Of a stretch of 64,000 bases of DNA, positions 34,197 to 45,625 are shown in pieces. Origin of the DNA: Corinectria fuckeliana. Its lineage: Eukaryota > Ascomycota > Sordariomycetes > Hypocreales > Nectriaceae. Position 1 is the first letter of the stretch. Every line of letters begins with the position of its first letter. The notes under the pieces are model-generated. The model was not told the origin of the DNA. It searched no databases and worked only from the letters and a program-made list of their open reading frames with translations. A program made the position numbers and the translations under genes. Location of the stretch: positions 124,001 to 188,000 of the forward strand of contig WPDH01000034.1 in NCBI GenBank assembly GCA_019137255.1. The letters are read 5' to 3'.

Positions 34197-36767
34197 GAAC
34201 TGTCCGCCGGCAGCAAGCGATCTGGATTGGAGGACTAGGACGAAGAGAGACTTAGGCTGAGGAAAGGGTCGAACGATTGTTCTTGTAGTACCGCTGATGA
34301 AAAGGCCGCGGGCCAACAGGTCAAGGATCCCCAGGCTGAGCGGAGCTCCAGGGCGGGAACGGGCTGGCATGATGTTAAGGTGCGTGCCGATGCCTTTACA
34401 TAGACTCGGATACTACTGACGTCTTGGGGCAGCTACTCCAGATGGCGAATGGCCGTTGACGTCGTAATGCCGTTTTTCATGGGATTGAGAGATGGACCCT
34501 CAGCAAGCTGCGAGAGCCATGGGCCCCGTCTGGCATAACGATTGCAGTGGGGGGAGGACGCGGTGCGCAGACTGCAGTGCGCACCAGTGAGTGACAGACA
34601 GGGAGCCCCTGCGGATTCTCCGGAAGAGGACCGGGGGTAGTAGTCCATGAGCCATGCTCTGGATGTCGTTGAGGACCCGAGACAGCCGCTATTGTGATCT
34701 AGGTTCTAGACTTTGGCGTCTGCGAATAAGCAGTCAAGTCAACAGTCTGCGCTTGATGGACCTCCAGGCGTGGTTGGACGTCGATACATGCAAATGCAAG
34801 CCGCCTTTGCTGCAGGCGATGTAACACGGAGGAGCGGCAACAACAACGACAGCAGCAACTTCGTGACAAGCACGAGCACGAGCACGAGCACTAGCACAAG
34901 AGGTCACCCACATGGGAGGACAGGCAGGCAAACAGGGCAAACAGGGCGCGACAAGCCGCGCCAAGACTTGAGGCAAGCGGTCGGATGGGCTGCCGCGAGA
35001 CACTCTCGTCAGTCTCAACCAAGTCGACGCCGTGTGGTTCGTCTGCAATCGCGAGGCCATGGCCCGAGAGCTACAACGGGCGTAGCGGCCGGCGGAATGG
35101 CGTGAGGTAGGGGCGTGGTCTGGGGAAGCAGAGCCATCCCATCACGTCGAGTTGCCACCCCTCCCTTGGGGCTGTCTTCACAGCTCACCCCCTCCCTGAT
35201 GCGATGCGATGCCGCTTGCTTTTTTCCCGTCCCGTCGCACGGCGTCGAGCGTTGGAGCCGGCAATCACAATCACAATCGTCAAGCATACATACATACATA
35301 GCACAGCATCCCGAGGCTGGAAACGGAGGGCGCGATGGGGGTGGCGCTGATACCGGCACGCGCTGGACAAGTCGGCGTCGCAGCCTGAAGCCACTTTATC
35401 AGTCGTCGACAGCAGTCAATGGCCCCCCGTCTGCCGTGGTCGTGCCATGTGTCGTGCCATGGCTGCGACAAGGGCACCACTTCTCATATTGGCACTTGTG
35501 GAGAATCGGATCGTCGTTTGAGGCTGAAGGAGCTTTCTTCTGAACAGACCACGGGAAAAAGCAACGAAAAAGAAAAAGAAAAAGGACTCGGAGAAAGGAG
35601 GGGGAGAGATCCACAGGCGCGTGGCGTCGTGCTGGAAGTGGGTATCTTGACGATATACAGCGCCGGCTTCGTCATGGATGCCTCATGGGGGATGCCACCC
35701 TGGACCTGCCTTAGCCTTGGATCTGAGGGAAACAGAGACGAAGGGATGATGCTGAGGCTGGCCGAAGACTCCTCCTTTCTCAGCATCACGACCCTCGCTT
35801 TGGCGTGTCCCGTTGACTTTGGCAGTTGCCGTGACCGTCATCGAGAGACTCGTCGACTAGCTTCCAGTGTGTGCTTCCCAGAGTAGAACGGACGAGGCAA
35901 ACGAAGACAGGATACATATGCAGCGGTCGAGAATTGCAGCCCTTTTTGCATATGAGGGAATGCTGATCTGATTCAGAAACCTCCTTCAACGCAGCACCCA
36001 TGGTACAGCCATGGAAGGAATTTCCACACCTAGAACACACGCTACGTTAGTACCTAAGTTACTCAACTTACTACAACGACACTACTTGAAGATCCCTCCC
36101 CTTCCCTTTAGGCTTGGAACAGCAGCTATAAACAGAGAGGAGAGACTTGCCAGGAGCTAGTTATGGCAGGTTGGCTCCGCTCGTCCTAATGGCTTGTCTG
36201 CCACTTGATGCCTCCCGAGTCCCAGGTCGGGAAGAGCCCTGCAGTAGGCAGCGAGACCATTTGCTTGCCTATTCACCCATTTCCTAGTCTACCCCTTGTT
36301 TCCTCGACGGGGCCGTCCATGCTCGTGCACCCTTTTCGTCGTTGGATCCGACGTCTCGATGATGAAATGAGTGCGTACGCGTGCGTGCGTACGGGCGTGT
36401 GGGAGCACAGGAGCACAGAAGCACCTCCTTGACCACCTAAGGTACTCTCTCCCTCGTCTGTACTATTATATGTCAAGGCTTTTTTTTTTTTTTTTGCCTG
36501 TGATTTTGCCACGAGCCGGTTTTCTCGAAGCCTTGTGTCACCGGGTTTCCGAGTCGGGCAATTATTTCGTCGCCTCCACTTCCTGCATACTATGTACTTG
36601 AACTGCCCGCAGCTTGACTCTGCACGCACATTCACGGTGCTGATGCTGCTCTTATCGGTGTATGCGCTAGAGCATGTACAGTACCGTGACGAGTCTTTGA
36701 GACTTGTTGCCATCATCTCCAGATCTAGAGTTGGCCGCATGCTTCTGACCTCACTCACCCTTCCGCG

Positions 36768-37363
36768 ATGGATCCATCACAACATCAACACTATGGACCT
36801 ATCTATTCAGCCATCTAGCCATCTCTTTCCGAGTTCTGTGGCAAATACCGAATACGTGCCGAGCCAGACCCGGGGCCCAGCCCACCGAATGGCTCCTTTT
36901 TATACCGTCAGTCGATGGGGATAGCTTCCGTGTTCCACGACGTAATCACGTTGTTCTTCTCTACTATGTTGGTTAGGCATCCTGCCCTTTCAACCCCCCC
37001 GAGCAAACCCTGGCCGACTTCGGCGATCCCACGACCGATGTGCTCACCGCGTGGGATCATCTCGATACAGGGCTCCGGATGGGGCTGTCGGTGTACGCTT
37101 CGCGGGGAACGAAGGGAAGGGAAGAGAGGTTTTCGGACCAAGTTCTCGCACCGAAGACTTACATGTGTTATGTCCTATCCCTAGGAATACGCAAGCAACT
37201 TGTTGACTGGCTAGCATTGGAGGGCTACCGGCACAGTAACAGTCGCGAACATGAACACCCCCCCCCCCCGATGCGACTTACACTGCGGGATGTTCCCCAA
37301 CAACACGGAGCTTCCACCGCGCGGAACTTCAGACTCGCAGCCTTTCCCCTCCCTGCGAAATGA
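36768..37363 (+). pseudogene. Possible frameshifted gene relic
   Basis: Adjacent frames look like pieces of one protein. MDPSQHQHYGPIYSA starts at 36768. SSVANTEYVPSQTRGPA follows in a second frame, PPNGSFLYRQSMG in a third, and finally EQTLADFGDPTTDVLTAWDH then LDTGLRMGLSVYASRGTKGR (from 37001). The last piece has good coding composition. At least two frame changes separate the pieces, and no splice sites explain them all. I do not recognise the family; a Pro/Gln-rich transcription-factor-like N-terminus is only an impression. Confidence 0.25.
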
Positions 37364-38159
37364 TGAGGCCCGACGACGATGGACGACGCTGTGGCGGGCG
37401 AGGACCGCTCTCCAGCGTGTGCGTTTCGTTTCTGCCGGTGCCCTTTCTTTTCCTGGACCTCGTCGAACCCCCGCTCCCCACATTCTGGGACCTCGGTGAC
37501 AAGCAAAACCCGTACCCAGGTGCCCGGGAGTTGGGTGCCCTAGACTGACTATATCTTGCTGCGCAGGTGAGTTGCTTTTTTTCTTTATTTTCGATCTACC
37601 CGCCTCTCCACAGTTTTGCTTCTCTCTGTTTCTTCACCCCCGGTCTGCTCGTCCTGCTCTCTCTCTCTCTCTCTGTCTTATCAACTACGCAGGTAGCTAC
37701 GCAGCCTCTTCCCAGACACACACCCCTCCCTCTCCTCTGTCCGTGGCGAAACGGATGTGATGGAGTTTGCGCCCCCCCCTGCCCCGCGAAAACGAATGCA
37801 AGGGGGGGTGGCCTGAACAACCCTGCCCGCCGCCGCCCGCTGCCGTTGTGCTCTAATACACTGATTTGGCTGACTGACCTGACAGGTTTGCATCTCCTGC
37901 GGCTTGGCTCGGCTCGTTTCGCCCTACATATATACATACAGTAACATACAACTACCTGGTAGCACTGCCAGACCGTGGTGGGCCCCGACGACGGCTCGAG
38001 TCCCCCCTACTGATCCTGCGGGCCTCGTCCATGCAACGCAATCGCCGATGCGACCGTGGGCTTCGACGAACAAGCGTTCTGACAAGTGACCGGTGTCGCA
38101 AGTTGATGGTGTGCAGCCGCTGTCATGATTCATGTAAGTCCGGGGGTCGGGGGATCAAA

Positions 38160-38203
38160 GGGGGGGGGGGGGGGGGTTCCTNNAAGGGGGGGGGGGGGGG
38201 GGG
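38160..38203. other. G-homopolymer pair around two undetermined bases
   Basis: A run of about 17 G, then TTCCTNNAA (N at 38182-38183), then a run of about 18 G. This looks like an unresolved sequencing or assembly spot, so true length and local sequence are uncertain. Confidence 0.9.
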
Positions 38204-38840
38204 TTCATCAAGACGCATCTCTTTCTTCAATCGGCCAATTGCTTCCTCTAACAGTTACTATGTATGATATGAGCCTCCCGTCCACCAGCACGGCCCTTGA
38301 TGCGCGCGATCCCGTCTTCTTTCCCCTTCCCTCTTTGCTGCATACACGCGCACGAGTAAAACAACCCGACGCCGTCTCCGCCCTGCCGCCCTACCGCCTC
38401 ATGCTTACCTAGCACCCTACAACATGCAACCTGCTGTACTATGTACCACGGCCGCCTCCCCCGGACATGGAAAAACCGGGGCACGTATTCAATCAGTCAG
38501 TCGGCAAGAAGCGAAGGCGGGGGAGATGGGAGAGAATATCAACAAGAGCGGCTGGCTGCCCCATGAAACGAAACGCCCCTCGCTCAACCAGTCAGCAACT
38601 GCGCATTTGCAGTTGGGCTGGGAGGTGTCTTTTTTTTTTTTCTTCTCTTCCTCCTTTCCCTCGAGAATCTTGGCTGGTTCATGCGAAACGGCCACGGGGG
38701 GGACGTCGAGGCTCCCGCAGAAAAACAAAACAAAGAGACAATGTGCAACGAGACACAGGCGACGTGTGTCTCTTTCTATTAGGGTGCTCTCTCGCTTTTG
38801 GGGGGCCTCACTCGCTGAGTGCACGGCATTGGGCGACGTC

Positions 38841-41354
38841 TCATCGACCCGTCTTCATGGCCTCCTTACGGCGCTTCTTCTCGGCAGCGCGGGTCAGGGA
38901 TCGTTTGATATCGCCCTGTTCGAAGCTATCCAGGTCGTAGTAGGTTGGTGCAATTTCCTGTGCAAGGCATGTTAGTAAGACGGACATGGCAACGGGTGCT
39001 GACTTTCCAAGGGGAGCGGGGCGTGGAATGCAAAGAGATGGGAGCAAAGGGCCACATACCATTAACCACTCGGGCCGAATGCCCGTGCAAGTTCGAATAT
39101 ATTGCTTCGACGTTAGGACGAACTCGTTGTAGAGGACCCAATCGAACTCGGTGCGGAGTACGGTTGAAGGGTGGATGAGAACGGCCTGGTCGTCCTTGAC
39201 GGTGCGGTAGAGCTTGCCAGAGCTCTCCTTCATAGCGACTTGCATGAAGAAGCCGGAGAGTAGAGCGCGGCGAATGTTGTTGTAGTAGTTCTTGTCCTCA
39301 AAGGGCGTCGACATAAGCTCCAGGCCATGCGTGTCCATGATGCGCTTCAGCTGGGCTCGGACGTTGTCGGCGCTCGAAAGATGACGGAACGACAGGAAGT
39401 GCTCGTGGCACCAGTTCTTGACGGAGTTGGGGTCGTTGGTGGCCTGGCCCTTGAAGGCGTGGTAGGCGTTGAGGAGCGTCAGGTGGTCGCCGTCCGGGTG
39501 GCTGAACTGCGCCTTCATCTCGTCGGCGCGCTTGCGGTTGGCGGCGGGGCGGACGAAGATCTGGGGCACCGAGAGCAGCGACGTGATGGACAGGATCTCG
39601 TTGGAGCAGTAGAACTCGGGCGACGAGATGAGCATGACGGCGAGGGACGGGTCCAGGGGGAACGCGGAGGCAAGGCTGCCCAGCGTCGTGAGCTCGCCGT
39701 CGTCGTCGAGGCAGGCAAGATAGTTGAGCTCCTCGAGGGCACGCATCATGGTCTCCGGGGCCGGGGGGTCCATGAGGTCGAAGTGGACGAGGTCCTCGAC
39801 GCCGAGCTTCTTGAGCTCTAGTACCGTGTTTGAGAGGTTGGACCGGAGAATCTCGGGGTACGTCTGCTCGATCAGCTCCTTCTTGAAGGCGTTCTCCGTG
39901 TATAGGCGGAAGCACTTTCCAGGCTTCGTACGACCGGCACGACCGGCACGCTGCTGGGCCGAGGCTTTGGAGATGGGGGAGACGAGGAGAGACTCGACAC
40001 GGATTCGAGGGTTGTAGATCTTCTGCTTGCTGAAGCCCGGGTCCACCACGTAGACGATGCCGTCAATGGTCAAACTAGTCTCGGCGATGTTGGTAGACAC
40101 AATGACCTTTCTGCCCGGACGGCCCCCCGAGCGAAGGGGCGCGGGAGCCTTGTCGAAGATGCGCTGCTGCTGGTGAGGGGGCAGAGTACCGTACAAGGGA
40201 TAGACGGCGAGAGGACCGGCATTGACTTCGCGTATCAGCTCGTCGCCTTCGAGGCTGATTTTCCTGCATGCGTCCTCAATCTCGTCTTCTCCGGTCAGGA
40301 AGAGCAGGATATCGCCCTCGGGCTCGGACGCGTGGATCTGAAGGACGGTTCGGATGGCGGCCTCGACGTAGTCACGCTCCGGCTCGGGGGTGTAGAAGAT
40401 TTCGACGGGGTGGGTTCGTCCCGGAACAGCCAGGAGCGGCGCGTCGTTGAAGTACTTTTGGAACTTTTGAGCGTCGAGAGTGGCGGACATGATGATGATC
40501 TTGAGGTCTGAGCGGCGCTGGGAGATCTGCTTGAGCAGGGCCATGAGGATATCGGTAGACAGGGTTCTCTCGTGGGCCTCGTCGAGGATGATGCAGCTGT
40601 AGCGCGACATCTCGTGGTCGTGCATGGCCTCGCGCAGCAGCATGCCGTCCGTCATGTACTTGAGCATGGTCTTGGGACCTGTCATATCCTCGAAACGGAT
40701 GCTGTATCCAACCTCCTCGCCGAGGGTGACGTCCATCTCGTCGGCGACACGCTGGGCCACGGACATGGCGGCGACTCGACGGGGCTGGGTGCAGGCGATG
40801 AGTTTGCCGGTGACCTGGGGGAGCTCATCGTAGACGACGTACTGCGGGATCTGGGTCGTCTTTCCGGAACCCGTCTCACCGACGAAGACGAGGATCTGGG
40901 ACTCGTGGTACCTTTTGAGGAACTCTTGCCTGGGGGTTAGGGTATGGGTTAGCAAAAGACTCCCGCTTATTTCGCAAAGCATGTATACACGTGTACATGG
41001 GGAGCGGGTTGGAACAGGGCAAGACAAGACAAACCTTTGCTTGTGGACGGGGAGATCGCGACGGCCCTGGAGGATCTGGAAGTACTTCTGGGAGTGCGGC
41101 CGGCCAGTGAAGGGGTTCGAATCCGAGTCCTCGGCCTTGGAAGCCTCCTCTGCCGTAGTCTGATGGCGCCTCATCCCAGCGAGGGGGGAATCGGACGAAG
41201 CCTCTTCGCCATAGCCGTTGCCGTAACCGTTGCCGTAGCCGTTGCCGTGCATGTGGGCGAGGTACGGGTTGTACTTGGCGTCGGCGCCGTCCTCCTTCTT
41301 CGGCTTCTTGCGCGAAGCGTCGTCGGCGTCAGCACTGGAGCGCTTGCCGGACAT
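38841..41354 (-). CDS. prp43: DEAH-box ATP-dependent RNA helicase PRP43 (DHX15)
   Basis: The exons on the minus strand are 41354-41035, 40929-39060 and 38957-38841, giving 768 residues, the usual PRP43 length. The introns are 105 bp (GTTTGT donor, GCTAAC branch) and 102 bp (GTATGT donor, ACTAAC branch). The N-terminus has a bipartite basic stretch (RKKPKKE) and a GNGYGNGYGNGYG repeat. Then come HKQRQEFL, Walker A GETGSGKT (about 124-131), QPRRVAA, the DEAH box (223-226), SAT, the TNIAETSLT and QRAGRAGR motifs, the winged-helix/ratchet region and a C-terminal OB fold ending KKRRKEAMKTGR. PRP43 disassembles the post-splicing intron-lariat spliceosome and acts in ribosome biogenesis, activated by G-patch proteins. 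The start was chosen at MSGKRSS; the 19 in-frame codons upstream lack family similarity. It is head-to-head with the PRMT5 gene. Confidence 0.97.
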   Translation of the reverse strand: MSGKRSSADADDASRKKPKKEDGADAKYNPYLAHMHGNGYGNGYGNGYGEEASSDSPLAGMRRHQTTAEEASKAEDSDSNPFTGRPHSQKYFQILQGRRDLPVHKQRFVLSCPVPTRSPCTRVYMLCEISGSLLLTHTLTPRQEFLKRYHESQILVFVGETGSGKTTQIPQYVVYDELPQVTGKLIACTQPRRVAAMSVAQRVADEMDVTLGEEVGYSIRFEDMTGPKTMLKYMTDGMLLREAMHDHEMSRYSCIILDEAHERTLSTDILMALLKQISQRRSDLKIIIMSATLDAQKFQKYFNDAPLLAVPGRTHPVEIFYTPEPERDYVEAAIRTVLQIHASEPEGDILLFLTGEDEIEDACRKISLEGDELIREVNAGPLAVYPLYGTLPPHQQQRIFDKAPAPLRSGGRPGRKVIVSTNIAETSLTIDGIVYVVDPGFSKQKIYNPRIRVESLLVSPISKASAQQRAGRAGRTKPGKCFRLYTENAFKKELIEQTYPEILRSNLSNTVLELKKLGVEDLVHFDLMDPPAPETMMRALEELNYLACLDDDGELTTLGSLASAFPLDPSLAVMLISSPEFYCSNEILSITSLLSVPQIFVRPAANRKRADEMKAQFSHPDGDHLTLLNAYHAFKGQATNDPNSVKNWCHEHFLSFRHLSSADNVRAQLKRIMDTHGLELMSTPFEDKNYYNNIRRALLSGFFMQVAMKESSGKLYRTVKDDQAVLIHPSTVLRTEFDWVLYNEFVLTSKQYIRTCTGIRPEWLMVCGPLLPSLCIPRPAPLGKSAPVAMSVLLTCLAQEIAPTYYDLDSFEQGDIKRSLTRAAEKKRRKEAMKTGR

Positions 41355-42091
41355 TGTTCGTTGTGGAGGAGAGAAGGTCGCAGAGGTGAGAGAGGGTCTA
41401 ACTGGGAGCAAGAGACAGAGGGGGGGGGAGGGCGAAGAAATGCGCGGGCGAGGCTGAGTTTTGTGTTGATATCCCCGTCTGCCTGCCAGAAAATTTTGGC
41501 GGGACAGAGATGGCGGCCGTCTTATCGATAAGGACCCTTGCTTGAGATACAGTGCGAGGAATTAGTAGGCTACGACGTCTTGGACTGTATGAACTGTGCC
41601 ATGAAAGGATACAATTGTTTGCCACGGGACTTTGCGACGGTTGCACATCGCGTTGCAATTGTTGTTTATATTCTCCTCACTTCGAACTACTCGCCACAAG
41701 AACTGGTTTCCCGACAAATCATAATGAGCCAGCAAAGTGTCTGGACCTGGCGCACACTGTGTCTAGTTTTCAGGGTCCCTCCCACCTCTCTGCCAAACTC
41801 ACCGCGAAAATCGTCCGTCCTGTGCGAATTGAGCTCACGTCAACTCCAAGCTTTGGGTCCATTCACATACACGCAAGGCGCCTCAGTGGTCCGGAATACC
41901 GCTGCTAGCCAGGAAGCTGTCTTTTATCCTCAAAGTTATCGCAGGGCGATAGCTTCTGGGGTCTTTCTCTTGTCCCTCACACACATTGTTTTGTTTGGCG
42001 GGGTGATTTGCTCCACCATCGGAAATCTCAGCCTCCGTTCGCAGGCTCACCCGAACAGCCTCACCCACTTCCACCGCGAAAATCGGTAATA
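41355..42091. other. Shared promoter region of prp43 and the PRMT5 gene
   Basis: It is 737 bp between two divergent start codons, so both promoters and 5' leaders must lie here. I see no separate gene. Pyrimidine-rich stretches lie close to each ATG. Confidence 0.6.
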
Positions 42092-44706
42092 ATGGCATCT
42101 GACGGGTCTGGATTCGACATGTCGGACGGCTTCGGTCCTCAGCAGCCCAGCTTCCACATCGGCCAGCATGACTCGGCCCGAGAGGCGCCCCTCACCGACT
42201 TACAGTACGGCCATCTGCTCAACCACGGTGTAAGTCGTCAGCCAACATGCCCGGTCGCCGACGTCCCGAGGGCAATGCCATTGACTTTTGACTGCGGATA
42301 GCTGGCCTTTGTGACGACGCCCGTCACCAACAACCACTTTCGCGACCGCGTCTTTGCCCTCGTCGAGCAGCACCTCGCTAAGCTCGCCGGCGAAGGCAAC
42401 GCGCCCACCACCGTCGCCACGGCCGCCCGCGAGGATCCCATCCTGCCGCCTCTGACGCCCAAAGACACCGGGCTGTTTCCCAGCGCTGCCGTCAACACCT
42501 ACACGGCGTACATCAGCCCGTGGATCGACCTCTGCTCCACCAACCCTGTCGTCTCTAGCATCTCCCGCCAGGTGCTCAACCTCGAGGTCAACTACGCCAA
42601 CTTCTGCGGCGTTCGGAGCGTCATCGTCGCCTGGCCTCGGCGGGATGCCTCCAGGGATGGCGGCAACCAGGGCCTTGCTCAGTACTCTCGTGCCGTCGAG
42701 GAGGCTCTCGCCATTGGTAACCGGTTGACTTTGCTAGTCCACATGCCCATGTACCGTGAGCCCGGCGAGGAGTCCAAGGTCAAGACCCTCTCGTCTCTCC
42801 AGCCTGAGCAGCCTCCCAAGGTCGATGGGAAAGACGTTGATCTCTTTACGGCCTGGGATTCGTGGCATCATGTCCGAACCGTTTGCAGCTACAACACCAG
42901 GCTCTTTGTTGGTGTGTTCTTGCCTGGTCTCACACCCCCTTTGATGTACCTGATATACTGACGTGCAATTTCCCAGCGCTGCAATTGCCCCGGATCATGC
43001 CTGAGAAGGATCTTCAGGACCGCTGGTTTGCGGAGCCTCTGCATTACCTGACCCTGAGCCCTTCCGTCTTCCAGACCAACAAGAGTGGCTTCCCCTCTCT
43101 GTCGAAGCATCACCAGAACCTCATATTCTCTTACCTTCGTCTGAAGAATTTGCCGTGGATCATGCTCTGTGATGCCGGCCCAGACGTCTCCCACATCAAG
43201 GGTGATGGCCAGGCTCTGCTAGCCAACATGGACGGTCCCCAGTCTCAAGCCGAGTTCCCCACCCTGGGCGAGGCCCAAGACCAGATCCAGAGCCAGATGT
43301 CCAAGACTCAGGCATCCAAGAACGACCCGAACTCTTACATCTCTTACCTTCGGTGGCTCGAGTCTCAGCAGCCTCCCTTCACTGCTCTCGAGGGTCCTAC
43401 CCTGACCAGCTTCCAGGACTGGCTCCAGTCGCCCCTGCAGCCCCTATCGGACAACCTCGAGTCAGCTACCTACGAGGTCTTCGAGGGTGACCCCGTCAAG
43501 TACAACCAGTACGAGGCGGCCGTGTACGAGGCCCTTTCGGAGTGGAAGGCGCTCAAGAAGCCCACCTCTAAGGAGGGCGCCGTTGTCGTCGCTGTTGCCG
43601 GCTCGGGCCGTGGCCCTCTCGTCACCCGCGCGCTCAAGGCCGCCGAGGACGCCGGTGTGGCCATTGACATGTGGGCCGTGGAGAAGAACCCCAACGCGTA
43701 CGTATACTTGCTGCGCCAGAATGAGATGATCTGGAACAGCAAGGTCAAAGTGGTCAAGACGGACATGCGTGCTTGGAAGGGACCCGTTGTCTCCGAGTCG
43801 CCCGAAGGCCCCGTCTACGGCAAGGTCGACATCCTCATCTCGGAGCTGCTGGGCTCCTTTGGCGATAACGAGCTGTCCCCTGAGTGCCTCGACGGCATCC
43901 AGCATGTCATGGCCAAGTCCCACGGTATCTCTATCCCGAGCTCTTACACCGCGCACTTCAGCCCCATCTCCACGCCCAAGATCCACGCCGACCTCCTCAC
44001 CCGCGTGCCCACCGAGCCGCACGCCTTCGAGACCCCCTGGGTCGTCCGCCTTCACGCCCTCGACTTCGTGTCCCAGAAGGTTCCGGGGCACCCGCGTTTC
44101 CAGGAGGCCTGGGAGTTTTCCCACCCCATCCCTGACTCAACACTTGCCGCCGTCGAGGCTCGCCGGTCAGGAGGCGTCGTGGGTGGCGGCGGTGGAAGCA
44201 TGTCGGGCGCGGCGGGCGCCAACGACCACAACTCGCGATACTGCCATCTCACCTTTGTGTGCCGGACAAGGGGCGTCACACACGGTCTGGCGGGCTACTT
44301 CGAGTCGACCCTCTACCAGTCGCAGCTCAAGGGGAGCGAGGGCGACAAGGTAGAGATCAGCACGCACCCAGAGCGCATAGACCAGAAGAGCAAGGACATG
44401 ATCTCATGGTTCCCCATCTTCTTCCCTCTCAGAGTAAGCTTGCAATCCATGTCACCTTGCCCCTCGCACTGGTTAAGGGGCTTCCTACGCGACGCTTCAC
44501 GCAGAGGCTAACACCAACATTCACAGAATCCACTCTACTTCCCCGCCGACACGGAGCTGGAGGTCAGCATGTGGCGGCAGACGGACGACACGCGGGTGTG
44601 GTACGAGTGGCTAGTTGAGGCATGGACGTGGGTCGGGGAGTCGCAGCGTATCAAGGTTGCCTCGTCGGGGCTCTGCAGCAGCCGCGAGGTGGCGTGCCTG
44701 ATGTAG
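42092..44706 (+). CDS. skb1: Type II protein arginine methyltransferase PRMT5 (Skb1/Hsl7)
   Basis: The exons are 42092-42229, 42302-42911, 42977-44433 and 44527-44706, giving 794 residues. The introns are 72, 65 and 93 bp. The N-terminal TIM-barrel region is followed by the Rossmann methyltransferase domain with SAM motif I VAGSGRGPL (GxGRGP at about 458-463) and WAVEKNPNA. The double-E loop is SELLGSFGDNE with catalytic Glu539 and Glu548, and a PSSYTAHF segment opens the beta-barrel. The segment LQSPLQPLSDNLESATYEVF has the conserved Phe that gives PRMT5 enzymes symmetric dimethylation. A Gly-rich insert (GGVVGGGGGSMSGAAGAND, about 647-665) sits in the barrel domain. PRMT5 methylates arginines of Sm proteins and histones and, as Skb1/Hsl7, contributes to cell-cycle and morphology control. 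It is tail-to-tail with SmF. Confidence 0.95.
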
Positions 44707-45090
44707 ATCCTCTGAGCAGACGGATGGATTCATGTAGGGCGTGCGGTTTGGATGTGAAACTGTATAATCTTTTTGGCCGCCGGGCGAAGAGAAAAGTTTT
44801 TGTTTGTAGATGGGGAGTCGCTTTTGTGTGCCGCCGTGACTGTCTTGCCTCACCGTATGCGATGTTCGATGCCGTGACAGACCAGCAACAACGACATGGG
44901 GCCTTCTTGAACCCTTACCAGCAGCCATAAACGCCGGTTCCGAAACCAATCTCACAAGTCTTCCTAGACCAATGACTCCAAAGACCTCCCGGAACCCAAT
45001 GCCACGCTGGCTGTCCCCTCCCCCTTTCGTTGGGTGTAGCCCTTTCGCTCCCATGGTCCAGTTTGTCGTTCGCACGTGAGTCGTTTCTTT
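44707..45090. other. Short convergent intergenic region
   Basis: It is 384 bp between the PRMT5 and SmF stop codons. It must contain both 3' ends. I see no other feature. Confidence 0.6.
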
Positions 45091-45625
45091 TCAACCCTCC
45101 ATCTTCACATCGCCGCTCTCGCCCTGGTCGGCGCCTCGGATCCAGAGAACGTTGTTACACCTGCGTCGCGATACGTCAGCTTCGAAAGCTCATCATCTCA
45201 CTGGCACGCCCCCGGACAACAAGCGCCGCCAGTTGCACAAGCTTGGAGCGTAAACGGGACATCGGGTGGCATTTACCGGATGAGGACCTGGCCAAGGGTG
45301 CCGGTCATCTTCTGGTCGATGTACTCCTCGGTGTCGCGCAGCTGGATGTTCATGTAGCTGTCGATGCTGACCAGTCTGCCCTTGTACTCGGTCTCGCCCC
45401 ACTTCAAGCGAACGACGATGTTCTTGTCGACACTGCGCGCCGGAGAAACGTTAGCATCGATCTCCCTTCCTCTCCTTCTAGGGCGCCGAGGTCGTCGGGG
45501 AGGGAGCGGTGGGACGTACAGGTCCTGAAGCATAGGACGGGGGTTTACGGGAACGAACTGTTATACGCTTGAGTCAGTGGTGTTTTCCATTGGAACAGGA
45601 GGAGCTGGGTAGAACATACACTCAT
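45091..45625 (-). CDS. smf: Core spliceosomal protein SmF
   Basis: The exons on the minus strand are 45625-45620, 45557-45520, 45432-45277 and 45160-45091, giving 89 residues. Three introns (62, 87 and 116 bp) interrupt a gene of only 270 coding bases. The first coding exon is six bases (Met-Ser) and the second is 38. Splicing gives MSFVPVNPRPMLQDLVDKN, the hallmark start of SmF. Sm motif 1 follows (VVRLKWGETEYKGRLVSIDSY MNIQL), then TGTLGQVLIRCNNVLWIRG, the Sm2 motif. A short polar tail ends DVKMEG. SmF forms the E-F-G subcomplex of the heptameric ring on U1, U2, U4 and U5 snRNAs. Small exons such as these are easily missed by automatic gene callers. Confidence 0.95.

Larger units (their letters stand above)
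34197..38840. other. 4.6-kb gene-poor region
   Basis: No intact gene is supported. It contains many low-complexity tracts: CACGAG hexamers at about 34867-34894, CATA repeats at 35285-35302, poly-T at about 36480-36495, a C-run at about 37258-37270, CT repeats at about 37658-37674 and G-runs with two undetermined bases at 38160-38203. A possible broken gene at 36.77-37.36 kb is listed separately. Confidence 0.5.

Noticed and set aside
41093..41130. tRNA-like GGTTCGAATCC box in prp43
   Set aside because: It lies inside the prp43 coding exon and no surrounding cloverleaf can be folded.
43462..44353. Open frames of about 190-220 codons, one antisense and one in another plus frame, in the PRMT5 gene
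   Set aside because: They are shadows of the strongly biased PRMT5 coding sequence, which contains all catalytic motifs in its own frame.
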